Of a stretch of 64,000 nucleotides of DNA, positions 1-9,308 are shown piece after piece. The stretch is from contig JBDRUT010000008.1 of assembly GCA_039801465.1 (NCBI GenBank), forward strand, positions 27,722-91,721, read 5' to 3'. The DNA comes from JAOABV01 sp039801465. Lineage in GTDB: Bacteria > Hydrothermota > Tepidihabitantia > Tepidihabitantales > CAIPLT01. Below the pieces are notes generated by a model. That model was not told the DNA's origin, searched no databases, and saw only the letters and a program-made list of their open reading frames with translations. The translations under genes were made by a program, and so were the position numbers. How positions within the stretch are numbered: position 1 is the first letter of the stretch; every line of letters begins with the position of its first letter.

Positions 1-300
1 CAAAGGTTTTTTATAGATTCCCCGTAAAACCTGTTAGATAATTATATTGATTTTTCAATCGTTGAAATCGTTCTTTTAATCGCTGTAATCAATGAAAGCA
101 ACTCTTTCCGAGCTTTCTATTAAATTACTTCCTACACCCTGAAAGATAAACATTCCCAAGGCTGATTGAAATATCAACTAATACTATTCTAATTATATCT
201 TTGCCAACAAAAGTTTTATAGATTCCCCTTAAAACCTGTTATTAGAAATTATTGTCAGGATTAAGTCTTGACTTTTAGATAAAAATTATTAGTCTAAAAT
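1..300. other. intergenic with dispersed repeat
   Basis: No gene is visible. Positions about 41-118 hold a copy of a dispersed roughly 75-base element found five times in the window. A phrase resembling TAGATTCCCC followed by AAAACCTGTTA occurs at about 15-37 and again at about 220-243. Confidence 0.6.
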
Positions 301-852
301 ATGGCGCGGATATTTTTAGGTTTAGGTTCTAATTTAGGTGACCGGGAATGTATGATTAAGAGTGCGATTCAGAATTTTAATAAATACAGTATTAAAGTTA
401 TTCGCGTCTCACCAATTTATGAAACAGAACCAATCAATGATAATGGACCAGATAGTTCAGATTCGGTTTTGGCCGGTATAAAAACTACTTCCCAAAAGTT
501 TCTAAATTGTGTTGTCTTGGCCGAAACTGAATATGAACCAAAGGAATTACTTAAAATAGTCCAAGAGATTGAAGACAAATTAGGTCGAAAAAGAATAACT
601 GGTATCCGTAATTTACCCCGAACAATTGATATTGATATATTGTTTTACGACGATAAAATTATCGATACCCCAAATCTAAAAATTCCCCATCCATTATTAC
701 ACAAACGCAGTTTTGTGCTGATACCATTATTTGATTTACAACCTGACTTATATCATCCCATAATTAAAAAGACCGTTAAAGATATGTTAAATTCAGTTGA
801 TAAAACAGGAGTCGTGCTTTGGCAGAGTCAACAAGTATCGACACAGATTTAA
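301..852 (+). CDS. folK: 6-hydroxymethyl-7,8-dihydropterin pyrophosphokinase (HPPK)
   Basis: Transfers pyrophosphate from ATP to 6-hydroxymethyl-dihydropterin in cytoplasmic folate synthesis. The family hallmarks are visible: GLGSNLGDR at residues 7-15, the metal/ATP motif RTIDIDIL at 107-114 and IPHPLLHKRSFVLIPL at 128-143. The protein is 183 aa, longer than the usual 155-165 aa. The extra length is a Ser/Asp/Gly-rich insertion at about residues 47-69, between the early strand and the ATP-binding part, so it is probably a surface loop. The 3' end overlaps the next gene by 34 bases, which suggests one transcript. Folate enzymes recur later in the window (ftcD), but the two are not linked. The family call is secure; the role of the insertion is unknown. 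Confidence 0.93.
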   Translation: MARIFLGLGSNLGDRECMIKSAIQNFNKYSIKVIRVSPIYETEPINDNGPDSSDSVLAGIKTTSQKFLNCVVLAETEYEPKELLKIVQEIEDKLGRKRITGIRNLPRTIDIDILFYDDKIIDTPNLKIPHPLLHKRSFVLIPLFDLQPDLYHPIIKKTVKDMLNSVDKTGVVLWQSQQVSTQI

Positions 853-1481
853 GATATATTGCCATTGAAGGAATGATTGGCGTGGGCAAAACCGCTTTGG
901 CAATAAAACTTGCGGAAAAATTGAATGCCCGTTGTATTTTAGAGGAAGTTGAAGAAAATCCATTTCTTGCCAATTTTTATCAAGATATGCGGACTTATGC
1001 TCTACCTACTCAGTTATTCTTTTTACTTTCTCGACACCGACAACAGCAACAAATTTCCCAACAGGCATTGTTTCAAGAAAAGATTGTCTCCGATTATACT
1101 TTTTATAAAGACCGAATATTTGCCTATTTAAATCTTTCGGACCACGAACTAAAATTATACGAGAAGATTTATGATTTTTTAGAAAAAGATGTGCCTAAAC
1201 CGGATTTAGTTGTCTATCTGCAGGCATCAATTCCTTTGTTATTAGAACGAATTAAAAAAAGAGGCAGAAGTTTTGAACAAGATATTAGTCCGGAATATCT
1301 TGAAGTACTTTCTGATGCATACAACCGATTCTTTTTGCATTATGACACCACCCCTTTACTAATTGTCAACACTGCCAATTTAGATTTTGTCAAGAATGAA
1401 GAAGATTTCATTACTTTATTCAAAGAGATTATAACTACAACGCAAGGACGGCGCTTCTTCTCTCCCAAAACAAAGAAGTAA
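819..1481 (+). CDS. deoxynucleoside kinase (dNK/dAK-dCK family)
   Basis: Phosphorylates deoxynucleosides with ATP in the salvage pathway. The P-loop EGMIGVGKT is at residues 17-25, the catalytic Glu-type strand LEEVEENPF follows at 41-49, a KDRIFAY segment corresponds to the DRS-type motif near 97-103, and the Arg-rich lid RIKKRGRSFEQDI is at 144-156. The start is TTG at 819: the first in-frame ATG falls inside the P-loop and would destroy it, and AGGAG at 807-811 sits seven bases before the TTG. The start therefore lies inside folK, so the pair is probably translationally coupled. Length (220 aa) is normal for the family. The base specificity (dA, dC or dG) cannot be read from the sequence. 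Confidence 0.88.
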   Translation: MAESTSIDTDLRYIAIEGMIGVGKTALAIKLAEKLNARCILEEVEENPFLANFYQDMRTYALPTQLFFLLSRHRQQQQISQQALFQEKIVSDYTFYKDRIFAYLNLSDHELKLYEKIYDFLEKDVPKPDLVVYLQASIPLLLERIKKRGRSFEQDISPEYLEVLSDAYNRFFLHYDTTPLLIVNTANLDFVKNEEDFITLFKEIITTTQGRRFFSPKTKK

Positions 1482-1779
1482 GAAAACCAGATTCCATTTA
1501 TCAAAATTTACAAGATTTTGTCTAATATTTAATTTTAAATTATTGTGTAAATCCGATTATTGTAAATCACATGAATTATGCATTACTGAATAATTTTAAT
1601 CCCAAATCATTATCTAAAACACATTCTTATCGCAAAATTATAAATTTTATGCAATATGTTTTTATCTTAGTATGCCTAATATTCGTTAAAAAATTTGATA
1701 TATTCAAAATAGTTGACGCTGTCTTTATCTTAAGTTAAACTATATATAATAATTAAATCATTGCTAAGAAAAGAAAATT

Positions 1780-3027
1780 ATGGCTGTTTTATCATTACTT
1801 ATTAGTGTATTTTTAATTACAAGTAATGCTTTTGCGGGTGAGATAAAAATCTCGTCAGACTATTTCATAACCAGCAAAACAGAAAATCGTTACGAGCTAC
1901 AATATTTTTATGAGTTTCCATATTCCCAGGTTTACTTTACTAAACAGAACCAAAACTTCCAAAATCGATATCAGATTAGTCTTCAGATTTGGAATCAAAA
2001 AGAACTGGTCGCAGGAAAAGTTCTGAAAAAAGAAATATTAGTCGAAAAATATGAAGATACTAAACTTCAAACTAAATCATTAATCGACAGTCTCAATCTT
2101 GACTTTATTTATTCAGTGAAAAACAAACCCAAATTGACACTAAAGGTAAAAATCCAGGACCTCAATTCTGATAATTTCGGCGAAGTCAACTCTGAATTAA
2201 TGCTTCCTGAAATTAACCATCGAATCTTATTTTATAAGAACACGACGCCCAATCCATCCAGAATCTACTCTACTGATTTAGGTAAAGACGAGACATTAGG
2301 AATTCGGCTGGAGTTATCCTCAAAAGAACTAAAGAATTGTTCGCTATTAATTAAAAAAGAATATCTTTCTTCGCAACGGAGAACATCTGATAAGAAGAAA
2401 TCTCGTTTGCAAACGGAAAAAAGATTTTTCTTAGTTCCGACAAATATCAATGTTCCCCTATCGACCGAGGGAAAAATTATGCTTAGTTTCTCCTCACCAG
2501 TGCGCAATCTTATTGCAGAAGGTGATGGTAAATATCGAATTAACATCATTGGTTATGATAGTAATAATAAGAAAATATTATCCATAGTTGATTTTTTCGA
2601 AATCAAAAACTCTTTTTTTTATTCTTCGACCGAATATTTAGAAATGGTTGACCGGTTGATGTATATCGCAACTGAGGCTGAAATGCGTAATCTCAAAATG
2701 GCAGAGACCACAGTAAGAGAGTCATTATGGAATGATTTTTGGAAAAAATATGACCCGAACCCCGTTACTGAGATAAATGAAGCTGAAGAAGAGTATTTTT
2801 CCCGAATTGACTATTGCATAAAGAAGTTTTCCAGTGGAGACAAAGGTTACAAGTCTGACCGGGCTAAAATTTATATGAAATATGGAGAACCAGATTATGT
2901 CGAATATGCACCTTTTGAACGCCACCGGAATGCTTATGAAATTTGGTACTATTATCGTTTAGGAAAACAATTTGTCTTCGCTGACCGAAGCGGATTTGGC
3001 GAATTTATCCTGACTGAGATAAAATGA
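1780..3027 (+). CDS. GWxTD domain-containing secreted protein
   Basis: 415 aa with an N-terminal hydrophobic signal peptide (about residues 1-19, ending Ala-Phe-Ala). The middle is beta-rich with no recognised motif. The C-terminal module from about residue 353 (GYKSDRAKIYMKYGEPD, then EIWYYY) is the GWxTD domain, with Tyr in place of Trp and Ser in place of Thr in the name motif. The function of GWxTD proteins is not established; they are typical of WOR-3, Zixibacteria and related genomes and are usually exported. The next gene is a second GWxTD protein, and the last 22 codons of this gene are imperfectly duplicated in the gap between them. Confidence 0.85.
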   Translation: MAVLSLLISVFLITSNAFAGEIKISSDYFITSKTENRYELQYFYEFPYSQVYFTKQNQNFQNRYQISLQIWNQKELVAGKVLKKEILVEKYEDTKLQTKSLIDSLNLDFIYSVKNKPKLTLKVKIQDLNSDNFGEVNSELMLPEINHRILFYKNTTPNPSRIYSTDLGKDETLGIRLELSSKELKNCSLLIKKEYLSSQRRTSDKKKSRLQTEKRFFLVPTNINVPLSTEGKIMLSFSSPVRNLIAEGDGKYRINIIGYDSNNKKILSIVDFFEIKNSFFYSSTEYLEMVDRLMYIATEAEMRNLKMAETTVRESLWNDFWKKYDPNPVTEINEAEEEYFSRIDYCIKKFSSGDKGYKSDRAKIYMKYGEPDYVEYAPFERHRNAYEIWYYYRLGKQFVFADRSGFGEFILTEIK

Positions 3028-3089
3028 AGATTTCAAATTGTTTTCACTGACCAATGCGAATTAGATGAATTAATTCTGATGGAGATAAA
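3028..3089 (+). repeat. 66-bp tandem duplication at a gene junction
   Basis: The gap repeats the end of the upstream gene. The translated tail FTDQCELDELILMEIK followed by a stop parallels FADRSGFGEFILTEIK followed by a stop. The ATG at 3024 that overlaps the upstream stop opens a dead-end reading MKISNCFH, which parallels the true downstream start MKLPNYQK at 3090. The offset is 66 bases. The old ATGA-coupled start was therefore displaced by duplication. Confidence 0.75.
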
Positions 3090-4514
3090 ATGAAGCTTCC
3101 CAATTATCAAAAACAATCAATTAATCCAACATCGGAAAATGCTATTTTATCTTATTACTCAAAAATTCAATATATTAGTATGAAATTAAAGCAGAAAATA
3201 AGTCGAGCAAGTAACTCTATATCTTTTTTAGGAATTATATTCTTGGCTTCAATAAGTTTTATGTTTGGCCAACAACTCTTCGTTGATTGGGCATCATTTA
3301 ATTATGGTCAAGGACTGGCATTTGTCGAAGTCTATTATTCTTGTCCTTATAATGTTTTTCGTTATCAGGTTAAAAATGAGACGATTGCTACTCAATATCA
3401 AGGTTCGTTTTATCTGAAGAGCGTCAATACGCCGGAATCGATTGTTGATAATTTTGAAAGACGAGCAATAATTCCATCTTTTGAAGATGCCCAGAAAAGA
3501 GATATGATGTTGGTTGACGGCTTTGGCTTTTTTGCCCGACCTGGGGATTATTGGTTTCGCCTAACACTTAAGGATGCAATTTCAACTTTGTCTTTCACTG
3601 ATACGATCGCAGTTCCCAATTTTGAGCAAAACCCTGCTTTGAGTGATATTGAATTAGCCTCGTCAATAAAATCTGATACTTTAGGTGGTAAATTCTGTAA
3701 ACAAGGCTTGCAGATAATTCCTAATCCCAGCGGTAAATTTGGTCAGCACTACGAATTAATGTATGTTTATGTTGAAGGCTACAATCTCGTTGACGATACC
3801 TTGCCTTATGAACTTACTTATCGCATTTTACCTGTTGGCAGTGATGATAATTTGTCTAGCATTAAAACTTTTCCGACCGAAATAAAAAATAAGACCGGTA
3901 ATAATTTTGCTTATGCCTTTGCTTTAAGTACCAAGGGATTAAAGCCCGGCAACTATGCTTTAGAAATTCAATTAAAGGATAACTCATCAAACCAAATAAC
4001 CAATAAAAAGAAATTATTTTATATCGGCGAAAAAGAAATAAGTCAAGTTGCGTTTACGAAAACAGATTTATCCTTAGAAGACACTCTCTATTACCGAAAA
4101 ATTGATTTATTAGCAACTCCTAAAGAAATAAAACAGTATCAAAAATTAAATCCTGAAGGAAAGATTGAATTTTTACGACACTTTTGGCGTAAAAATAATT
4201 ATGTTGAGTTTCTCAAGAGAATGAAATATGTCGAGACCAAATATCAACTAACCGGTAAACCCGGTTGGGAATCAGACCGAGGAAAAATTTATGTAAAATA
4301 TGGTGCACCAGATGAGATTGTTGCCCATACGATGATTGAACATGTTAAACCCCATGAACATTGGTATTACTATGAAAAAGGATTTCATTTCATTTTTATT
4401 GATATCCGTAGTGATGGAACTTTTCCCTTAATCTATTCCAATACCGATTTAGAAAAGAAGCATCCTGAATGGGAAAAATATATTGATCCCCTGGAACTTG
4501 ATGATTTACGGTGA
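3090..4514 (+). CDS. GWxTD domain-containing secreted protein
   Basis: 474 aa. The start at 3090 follows GGAG with six bases of spacing. An alternative ATG at 3180 (residue 31) would put the hydrophobic segment ISFLGIIFLASISFMFG nearer the N-terminus as a more classical signal peptide, but it lacks a ribosome-binding site. The GWxTD module begins near residue 389: GKPGWESDRGKIYVKYG and APDEIV, followed by EHWYYY. The middle is beta-strand rich and unrecognised. It lies tandem to another GWxTD gene and is probably a paralogue or partner acting at the cell surface. The molecular function of this family is unknown. Confidence 0.85.
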   Translation: MKLPNYQKQSINPTSENAILSYYSKIQYISMKLKQKISRASNSISFLGIIFLASISFMFGQQLFVDWASFNYGQGLAFVEVYYSCPYNVFRYQVKNETIATQYQGSFYLKSVNTPESIVDNFERRAIIPSFEDAQKRDMMLVDGFGFFARPGDYWFRLTLKDAISTLSFTDTIAVPNFEQNPALSDIELASSIKSDTLGGKFCKQGLQIIPNPSGKFGQHYELMYVYVEGYNLVDDTLPYELTYRILPVGSDDNLSSIKTFPTEIKNKTGNNFAYAFALSTKGLKPGNYALEIQLKDNSSNQITNKKKLFYIGEKEISQVAFTKTDLSLEDTLYYRKIDLLATPKEIKQYQKLNPEGKIEFLRHFWRKNNYVEFLKRMKYVETKYQLTGKPGWESDRGKIYVKYGAPDEIVAHTMIEHVKPHEHWYYYEKGFHFIFIDIRSDGTFPLIYSNTDLEKKHPEWEKYIDPLELDDLR

Positions 4515-4586
4515 TGCTCTTCATATTAATAAAAAAACATATTGACAATTTTATTAGTTACAAACAATTGGTAATTTATAAATCCG

Positions 4587-5282
4587 ATGTCACAAAATTA
4601 TATTAACGAGAAAGATATTTCCTGTTACGAGGTCAAAATAAATCCTTTTCGAACTGAACTGGTATTAACCAGCCCAAATGAAAATAACGAAGTATTTAAC
4701 CTTAACGATTGGGTAATAATTGCTTTTTATAAGGAAATATTGTTAGGAGAAGTAATCAGAAAAATCCCTTACTCACAAACAACAATTTATGGCAAAATTT
4801 TAAGGAAAGCAACGGAAGATGATTTTTGTCAGCAATCAGTTCTGAAAAAGGAAGCCGAGGAGCTTCATACAATAATTGAACCGATTGTAAAAAATATTGA
4901 ACCGTCAGCAAAAATTGTTTTAGTTGATAAAAGTTTTAATCGTTATAAAGCATATTGCTATTTGATTGCGGAAAAGAGAGTCGACTATGCTAAATTACAT
5001 AAGATGTTGACTAATATTTTGGGTAACCGAATTATCATAAAACAGATTGGCGTGCGTGACTATACGCGAAGTTTAGGAGGAATTGGAGTCTGTGGTCGTG
5101 AAATATGTTGTCGCATCTTTTTAGGCACACTTAAATCCATTACCTTAAGTATGGCGCGCCAACAAAATATCTATGTCGAGCCAGAAAAAATTTCCGGTGT
5201 ATGCGGAAAATTACGATGTTGCCTTGCTTTTGAATTTAATTCAGAACAAGAAGAAATTCTACCGGATGAAAAAATAAACTAA
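4587..5282 (+). CDS. PSP1/RicT-like domain protein
   Basis: 231 aa. The C-terminal half carries the PSP1 (YaaT/RicT) signature: GIGVCGREICCR (Cys169, 174, 175) and VCGKLRCCLAFE (Cys206, 211, 212). In Bacillus the homologue RicT forms an Fe-S complex with RicA and RicF that affects RNase Y processing. No ricA or ricF is seen here. An N-terminal beta domain (residues 1-70) and a helical linker fit the family. The gene follows the GWxTD pair by 72 bases and may be co-transcribed. Whether it binds Fe-S is inferred from the six conserved cysteines only. Confidence 0.82.
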   Translation: MSQNYINEKDISCYEVKINPFRTELVLTSPNENNEVFNLNDWVIIAFYKEILLGEVIRKIPYSQTTIYGKILRKATEDDFCQQSVLKKEAEELHTIIEPIVKNIEPSAKIVLVDKSFNRYKAYCYLIAEKRVDYAKLHKMLTNILGNRIIIKQIGVRDYTRSLGGIGVCGREICCRIFLGTLKSITLSMARQQNIYVEPEKISGVCGKLRCCLAFEFNSEQEEILPDEKIN

Positions 5283-5501
5283 CCAAAAATTATTAAAAAT
5301 AGGTTGAATTCTTATTTTGCCAAAATAACGAGACCGTCGAAAATAAAAATACCTTTCTTGCGGATAAAAGATTGAGTTTAATAACCTGTGTATAAAATTT
5401 TATTACGGACTTAATCCTAAAAAATCTAACTCATTTAATATTCTTTCAACCGCATTTTAGGAATATTTTCTTGCTTAAAAAACATTCAAATCGTCTAAAG
5501 A

Positions 5502-5529
5502 TTGACATAATAAGTATCTTTTCTATAAT
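5502..5529 (+). promoter_or_regulatory. sigma70-like promoter for rtcB
   Basis: TTGACA at 5502-5507, 16-base spacer, TATAAT at 5524-5529. Both hexamers are perfect. It lies 51 bases before the rtcB start, which also has AAAGGAG just upstream. Confidence 0.75.
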
Positions 5530-5579
5530 ATTCTTATAATTTTTAATGAGAATTAAATGTAATTAAAAAGGAGACAATT

Positions 5580-7040
5580 ATGGCAACAGGTTGGGCTGGC
5601 CCTTTAGAAAAAATTGATAATTATCGATTTAAAATACCCAAGAGTTATAAACCACAAATGCGTGTCGACGGTATAATTTATGTTGATAGTCGTTTAATCG
5701 ATAAAGTTCGCGAAGATATGGCACCAGAGCAAGTTGCAAATGTAGCAACAATGCCAGGAATTCTAAAAGCTTCAATGGCAATGCCTGATGTGCATTGGGG
5801 TTATGGATTTCCTATTGGTGGTGTGGCAGGTTTTGATACGAAAACCGGTGTCATATCACCAGGTGGTGTCGGTTATGATATAAATTGCGGCGTGAGATTA
5901 CTTCGCACCAATCTTTTCCGGAAAGATATTACTGAAGATATATTAGAAAAGTTAGTCCGTTCTATATTTCATAACGTTCCTTCAGGTGTCGGTTCAACCG
6001 GCAAGATTAGAATTTCTGAAACTGAAGTAAAACAAGTTTTAATTAAAGGTGCTACTTGGGCATATGAAAACGGCTATGGAACTAAAGATGATTTAGAACA
6101 TACTGAAGAACATGGTCAAATGGCTGGGGCTGACCCTTCAAAAATTTCCCGACGCGCCTTAGAACGTGGTGCACCGCAACTCGGCACACTGGGAGCAGGT
6201 AATCACTTTTTAGAAATTCAGGAAGTAGTTGAAATCTATGACTCAAACGCGGCTAAGATATTTCAATTAGAAAAAGGTCAAATTACCGTTATGATTCATA
6301 CTGGTTCCCGTGGTTTAGGTTATCAAATTTGTGATGACAATGTTAGAGATTTAGGCCGGGCAGTGCAGAAATACAATATCGCATTACCTGACCGTCAACT
6401 TGCTTGTGCACCGATTGAATCACCTGAAGGCAAAGCATATTTTTCGGCGATGGTCTGTGCTGCAAATTATGCTTGGGCAAATCGACAATGTATTACCCAT
6501 TGGGTTCGTGAAGCCTTTAGTCAAGTTTTTAATAAATCACCTGAGCAATTAGGGATGGATTTAATCTATGATGTTGCTCATAATATTGCTAAATTCGAAG
6601 AACACATTATTAATGGAAAAAAGATTATGGTCTGCGTGCACCGAAAGGGTGCAACTCGAGCTTTTCCACCGGAACATCCGGCATTGCCTCCTAAATATCG
6701 ACCAATTGGCCAACCAGTAATAATTCCTGGTGATATGGGAACGAATTCTTATTTGCTCTTAGGAACACAAAAGGCTTTTGAAGAGACTTTTGGTTCAACT
6801 TGCCATGGTGCCGGTCGCGTCTGGTCACGAACTAAAGCATTGGATGAGACAAGAAATCGAGATATTGCTCGAGAGCTAAAATCCAAAGGTATCTTAGTAA
6901 TGGCAGCCAGTCGTGAAGTTTTACGAGAAGAAGTACCCGATGCTTATAAAGATGTAGATATCGTTGTTGATATCTGCCATAACGCCGGCATTTCAAAGAA
7001 AGTCGCTAAAATGAGACCTTTAGGGGTTGTCAAGGGCTAA
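5580..7040 (+). CDS. rtcB: RNA-splicing ligase RtcB (3'-phosphate/5'-OH RNA ligase)
   Basis: Joins RNA 3'-phosphate or 2',3'-cyclic phosphate ends to 5'-OH ends using GTP and Mn2+. All active-site motifs are present: DVHWGYGFPIGG at 70-81, GYDINCG with metal ligand Cys103, GAGNHFLE with His209, HTGSRGLG with His240, DVAHNI with His334, HRKGATRAFPP, and CHGAGR with His410 as predicted guanylate acceptor. The length of 486 aa is typical. It starts with AUG after AAAGGAG and has its own promoter. No archease gene is adjacent, so an archease-independent form or an unlinked partner is likely. Confidence 0.97.
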   Translation: MATGWAGPLEKIDNYRFKIPKSYKPQMRVDGIIYVDSRLIDKVREDMAPEQVANVATMPGILKASMAMPDVHWGYGFPIGGVAGFDTKTGVISPGGVGYDINCGVRLLRTNLFRKDITEDILEKLVRSIFHNVPSGVGSTGKIRISETEVKQVLIKGATWAYENGYGTKDDLEHTEEHGQMAGADPSKISRRALERGAPQLGTLGAGNHFLEIQEVVEIYDSNAAKIFQLEKGQITVMIHTGSRGLGYQICDDNVRDLGRAVQKYNIALPDRQLACAPIESPEGKAYFSAMVCAANYAWANRQCITHWVREAFSQVFNKSPEQLGMDLIYDVAHNIAKFEEHIINGKKIMVCVHRKGATRAFPPEHPALPPKYRPIGQPVIIPGDMGTNSYLLLGTQKAFEETFGSTCHGAGRVWSRTKALDETRNRDIARELKSKGILVMAASREVLREEVPDAYKDVDIVVDICHNAGISKKVAKMRPLGVVKG

Positions 7041-7124
7041 AATTAGAGAAATTAGAAACAAAGATTATAGCGTAAATTTTATCCGAAATTTAATCTTTTT
7101 ATCTGTAGTAATTGACCAATATTA

Positions 7125-8942
7125 ATGCTGACGCTTGATAAGATAAGTTTAGTTCCCAACACCTGCGGTGTTTACCTCTTAAAAGATAAAAATGGTAGAA
7201 TTATCTATGTTGGTAAATCAAGAAACCTCAGAGAACGGCTCCGAGCTTATACTCAAGAACAAAGTAATTTTCCCCGAGAACAGCTCTTAAGAAATATTTA
7301 CGATTTTGAAATTATCGAAACTAAGTCTGAAGTCGAAGCCTTAGTTCTCGAAGACAATTTAATTAAACTAAACAAACCTCGTTTTAATGTTCGGTTAAAA
7401 GATGATAAAAAATTCCCCTATCTCAAGATTACCGTGCAGGAAAAGTTTCCCCGAATTTTTGCAACACGTAATTTAAAAAAAGACGGTTCTGTTCTATTTG
7501 GACCTTATACGAATGCTAAAAACTTGCGTCGGGCAATTAAAGCCGTAAGAACCATCTTTAAAATTAGAACTTGCCACAAAAAACTTCCTCTGGCCAAACC
7601 CGAACGCGCCTGTCTCAATTATGCAATGAATCGTTGTCTTGCTCCTTGTCAAGGTAATATTTCTGAACAAGACTATCGACAAAGAATAAACAATGCGATT
7701 TCTTTTCTATCCGGGAAATCAAAAAACTTAGAACAAGATATTGAACAACGAATGAAGGATGCCGCAGAACAGGAAGATTTCGAAACCGCCGCAATATTGA
7801 GAGACCAGCTTTTTGCCTTAAGGGATATTACCCAAAAACAAGATGCGGTATTTACCGACATTGCATCGCGCGATATTATCGGCATTGCGGTTGCGGAATC
7901 CTCTGCCCAAGAAAAAGGATTCATTAAATCGTATGCCAATGCGACTTTAATCAAAGTTCGGGATGGCAAAATTATTGGCAAAGAAAATTATCCTTTTGTC
8001 TTAAATAAGAAGACCGATTATGAAGAAATTATTGAGACTTTATTAAGAACAGTTTATCTGCATACATATGATATCCCTGATGAAATTATTCTTCCCTTAA
8101 ACCTCAAAAACAAGCAAATTTTTCGTCAATGGCTACAACAAGAAAAAAAGAAAAAGGTTCGAATTTATTTTCCGCGTTCCGGTATAAAAAAACGGTTATT
8201 AAAACTCGCAACAACAGATGCAGATGTTGGTTTAGCCGAAATCATGCCAATACCCAAAACACCGTCAGCACTCTTAGAATTGCAGTGTATTTTAAGTTTA
8301 CCTCGTCCTCCCAAAATAATTGAAGGCGTTGATGTTTCTAATATCGCTGGCACTTCGGCTTCAGGTTCAATTGTTGTTTTTACCAATAGTTATCCTAACA
8401 AAAAAGAATATCGGATGTTCCGAATTAGAACTGTTCGGGGACCGAATGACTACGCGATGATTCAGGAAGTATTAACCCGACGCTTGAACGATTTAATTAA
8501 CAAAAAACTACCCTTACCCGATTTGGTCTTAATCGATGGTGGTAAAGGTCAACTTTCGGCTGCAGAAAAAGCCTATGCGTCTGCTCCCAAACCAATTCCA
8601 TTACTTGCTTTTGCCAAAAGAACTGATACATTATACTACAGTGATGGTCGAGAAATTTCTATCCCGGCATATTCGCCGGCATTAAAACTGCTCAAACGTA
8701 TTCGTGATGAAGCACACCGATTTGCTATTAAATATCATAAGAAATTACGTGGCAAGAAACTAATTATCTCCGAATTAGATTATATCCCAGGAATCGGTCC
8801 CAAACGTAAACTAACTTTAATTAAACACTTTGGTAGTTTAGATAAAATCAAAAATGCAAGCATCGAAGAAATTGCCCAAATCAAAGGATTTAATCGAAAA
8901 ATCGCAGAAAAGATAAAACAAAATTTATCGGATAACAAATGA
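7125..8942 (+). CDS. uvrC: excinuclease ABC subunit C
   Basis: Makes the dual incisions in nucleotide excision repair with UvrA and UvrB. Domains in order: GIY-YIG nuclease at residues 14-90 (GVYLLKDKNGRIIYVGKSRN), a Cys cluster near 150-175 (CHKKL, ACLNYAMNRCLAPCQG), a UVR coiled coil about 203-235 that contacts UvrB, an RNase H-like endonuclease domain (EGVDVSNIAG, LVLIDGGKGQL), and tandem helix-hairpin-helix at the C-terminus (YIPGIGPKR, IKGFNRKIAEKI). At 605 aa it is full length. The following small gene overlaps its stop codon (ATGA). Confidence 0.97.
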   Translation: MLTLDKISLVPNTCGVYLLKDKNGRIIYVGKSRNLRERLRAYTQEQSNFPREQLLRNIYDFEIIETKSEVEALVLEDNLIKLNKPRFNVRLKDDKKFPYLKITVQEKFPRIFATRNLKKDGSVLFGPYTNAKNLRRAIKAVRTIFKIRTCHKKLPLAKPERACLNYAMNRCLAPCQGNISEQDYRQRINNAISFLSGKSKNLEQDIEQRMKDAAEQEDFETAAILRDQLFALRDITQKQDAVFTDIASRDIIGIAVAESSAQEKGFIKSYANATLIKVRDGKIIGKENYPFVLNKKTDYEEIIETLLRTVYLHTYDIPDEIILPLNLKNKQIFRQWLQQEKKKKVRIYFPRSGIKKRLLKLATTDADVGLAEIMPIPKTPSALLELQCILSLPRPPKIIEGVDVSNIAGTSASGSIVVFTNSYPNKKEYRMFRIRTVRGPNDYAMIQEVLTRRLNDLINKKLPLPDLVLIDGGKGQLSAAEKAYASAPKPIPLLAFAKRTDTLYYSDGREISIPAYSPALKLLKRIRDEAHRFAIKYHKKLRGKKLIISELDYIPGIGPKRKLTLIKHFGSLDKIKNASIEEIAQIKGFNRKIAEKIKQNLSDNK

Positions 8943-9286
8943 ATAGAAAAGGGATATTTCCTATAACAATTTTTTTAGCATTAATCTTATCCCTATCGGC
9001 AATAATAAAATATCAGCCGATATTAGCAAATTATACTATTACATCCATGGAACTAATTGCGACATTTTATAGATTTAAGTGTGTGTTTGGATCAATAAAA
9101 AGAAATCTGCCAGTTTTGATTGATAATAAAATAATTCCGATTTTTATTCTCATAACAGTATTAGTCGCCATCATCTATAGGTTTTCACAAACATACCGAA
9201 GAGTAAATATCGGAATAAGTCAAGAGTACAAATTTATCTTTATAATTAGTGTCTGTCTTGTCGCATCCCTTTATGGTTTTATCTGA
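8939..9286 (+). CDS. small membrane protein of unknown function
   Basis: 115 aa that I do not recognise. Three hydrophobic segments (about residues 7-24, 65-83 and 96-114) suggest an inner-membrane protein. The start overlaps the uvrC stop as ATGA, and the stop lies 22 bases before the HAD phosphatase gene, so it sits inside an apparent uvrC operon. The position gives no clear functional hint. The coupled start and intergenic packing argue that it is translated. Confidence 0.6.
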   Translation: MNRKGIFPITIFLALILSLSAIIKYQPILANYTITSMELIATFYRFKCVFGSIKRNLPVLIDNKIIPIFILITVLVAIIYRFSQTYRRVNIGISQEYKFIFIISVCLVASLYGFI

Positions 9287-9308
9287 GTTTTGCTGAGATG
9301 ATTTTAAA

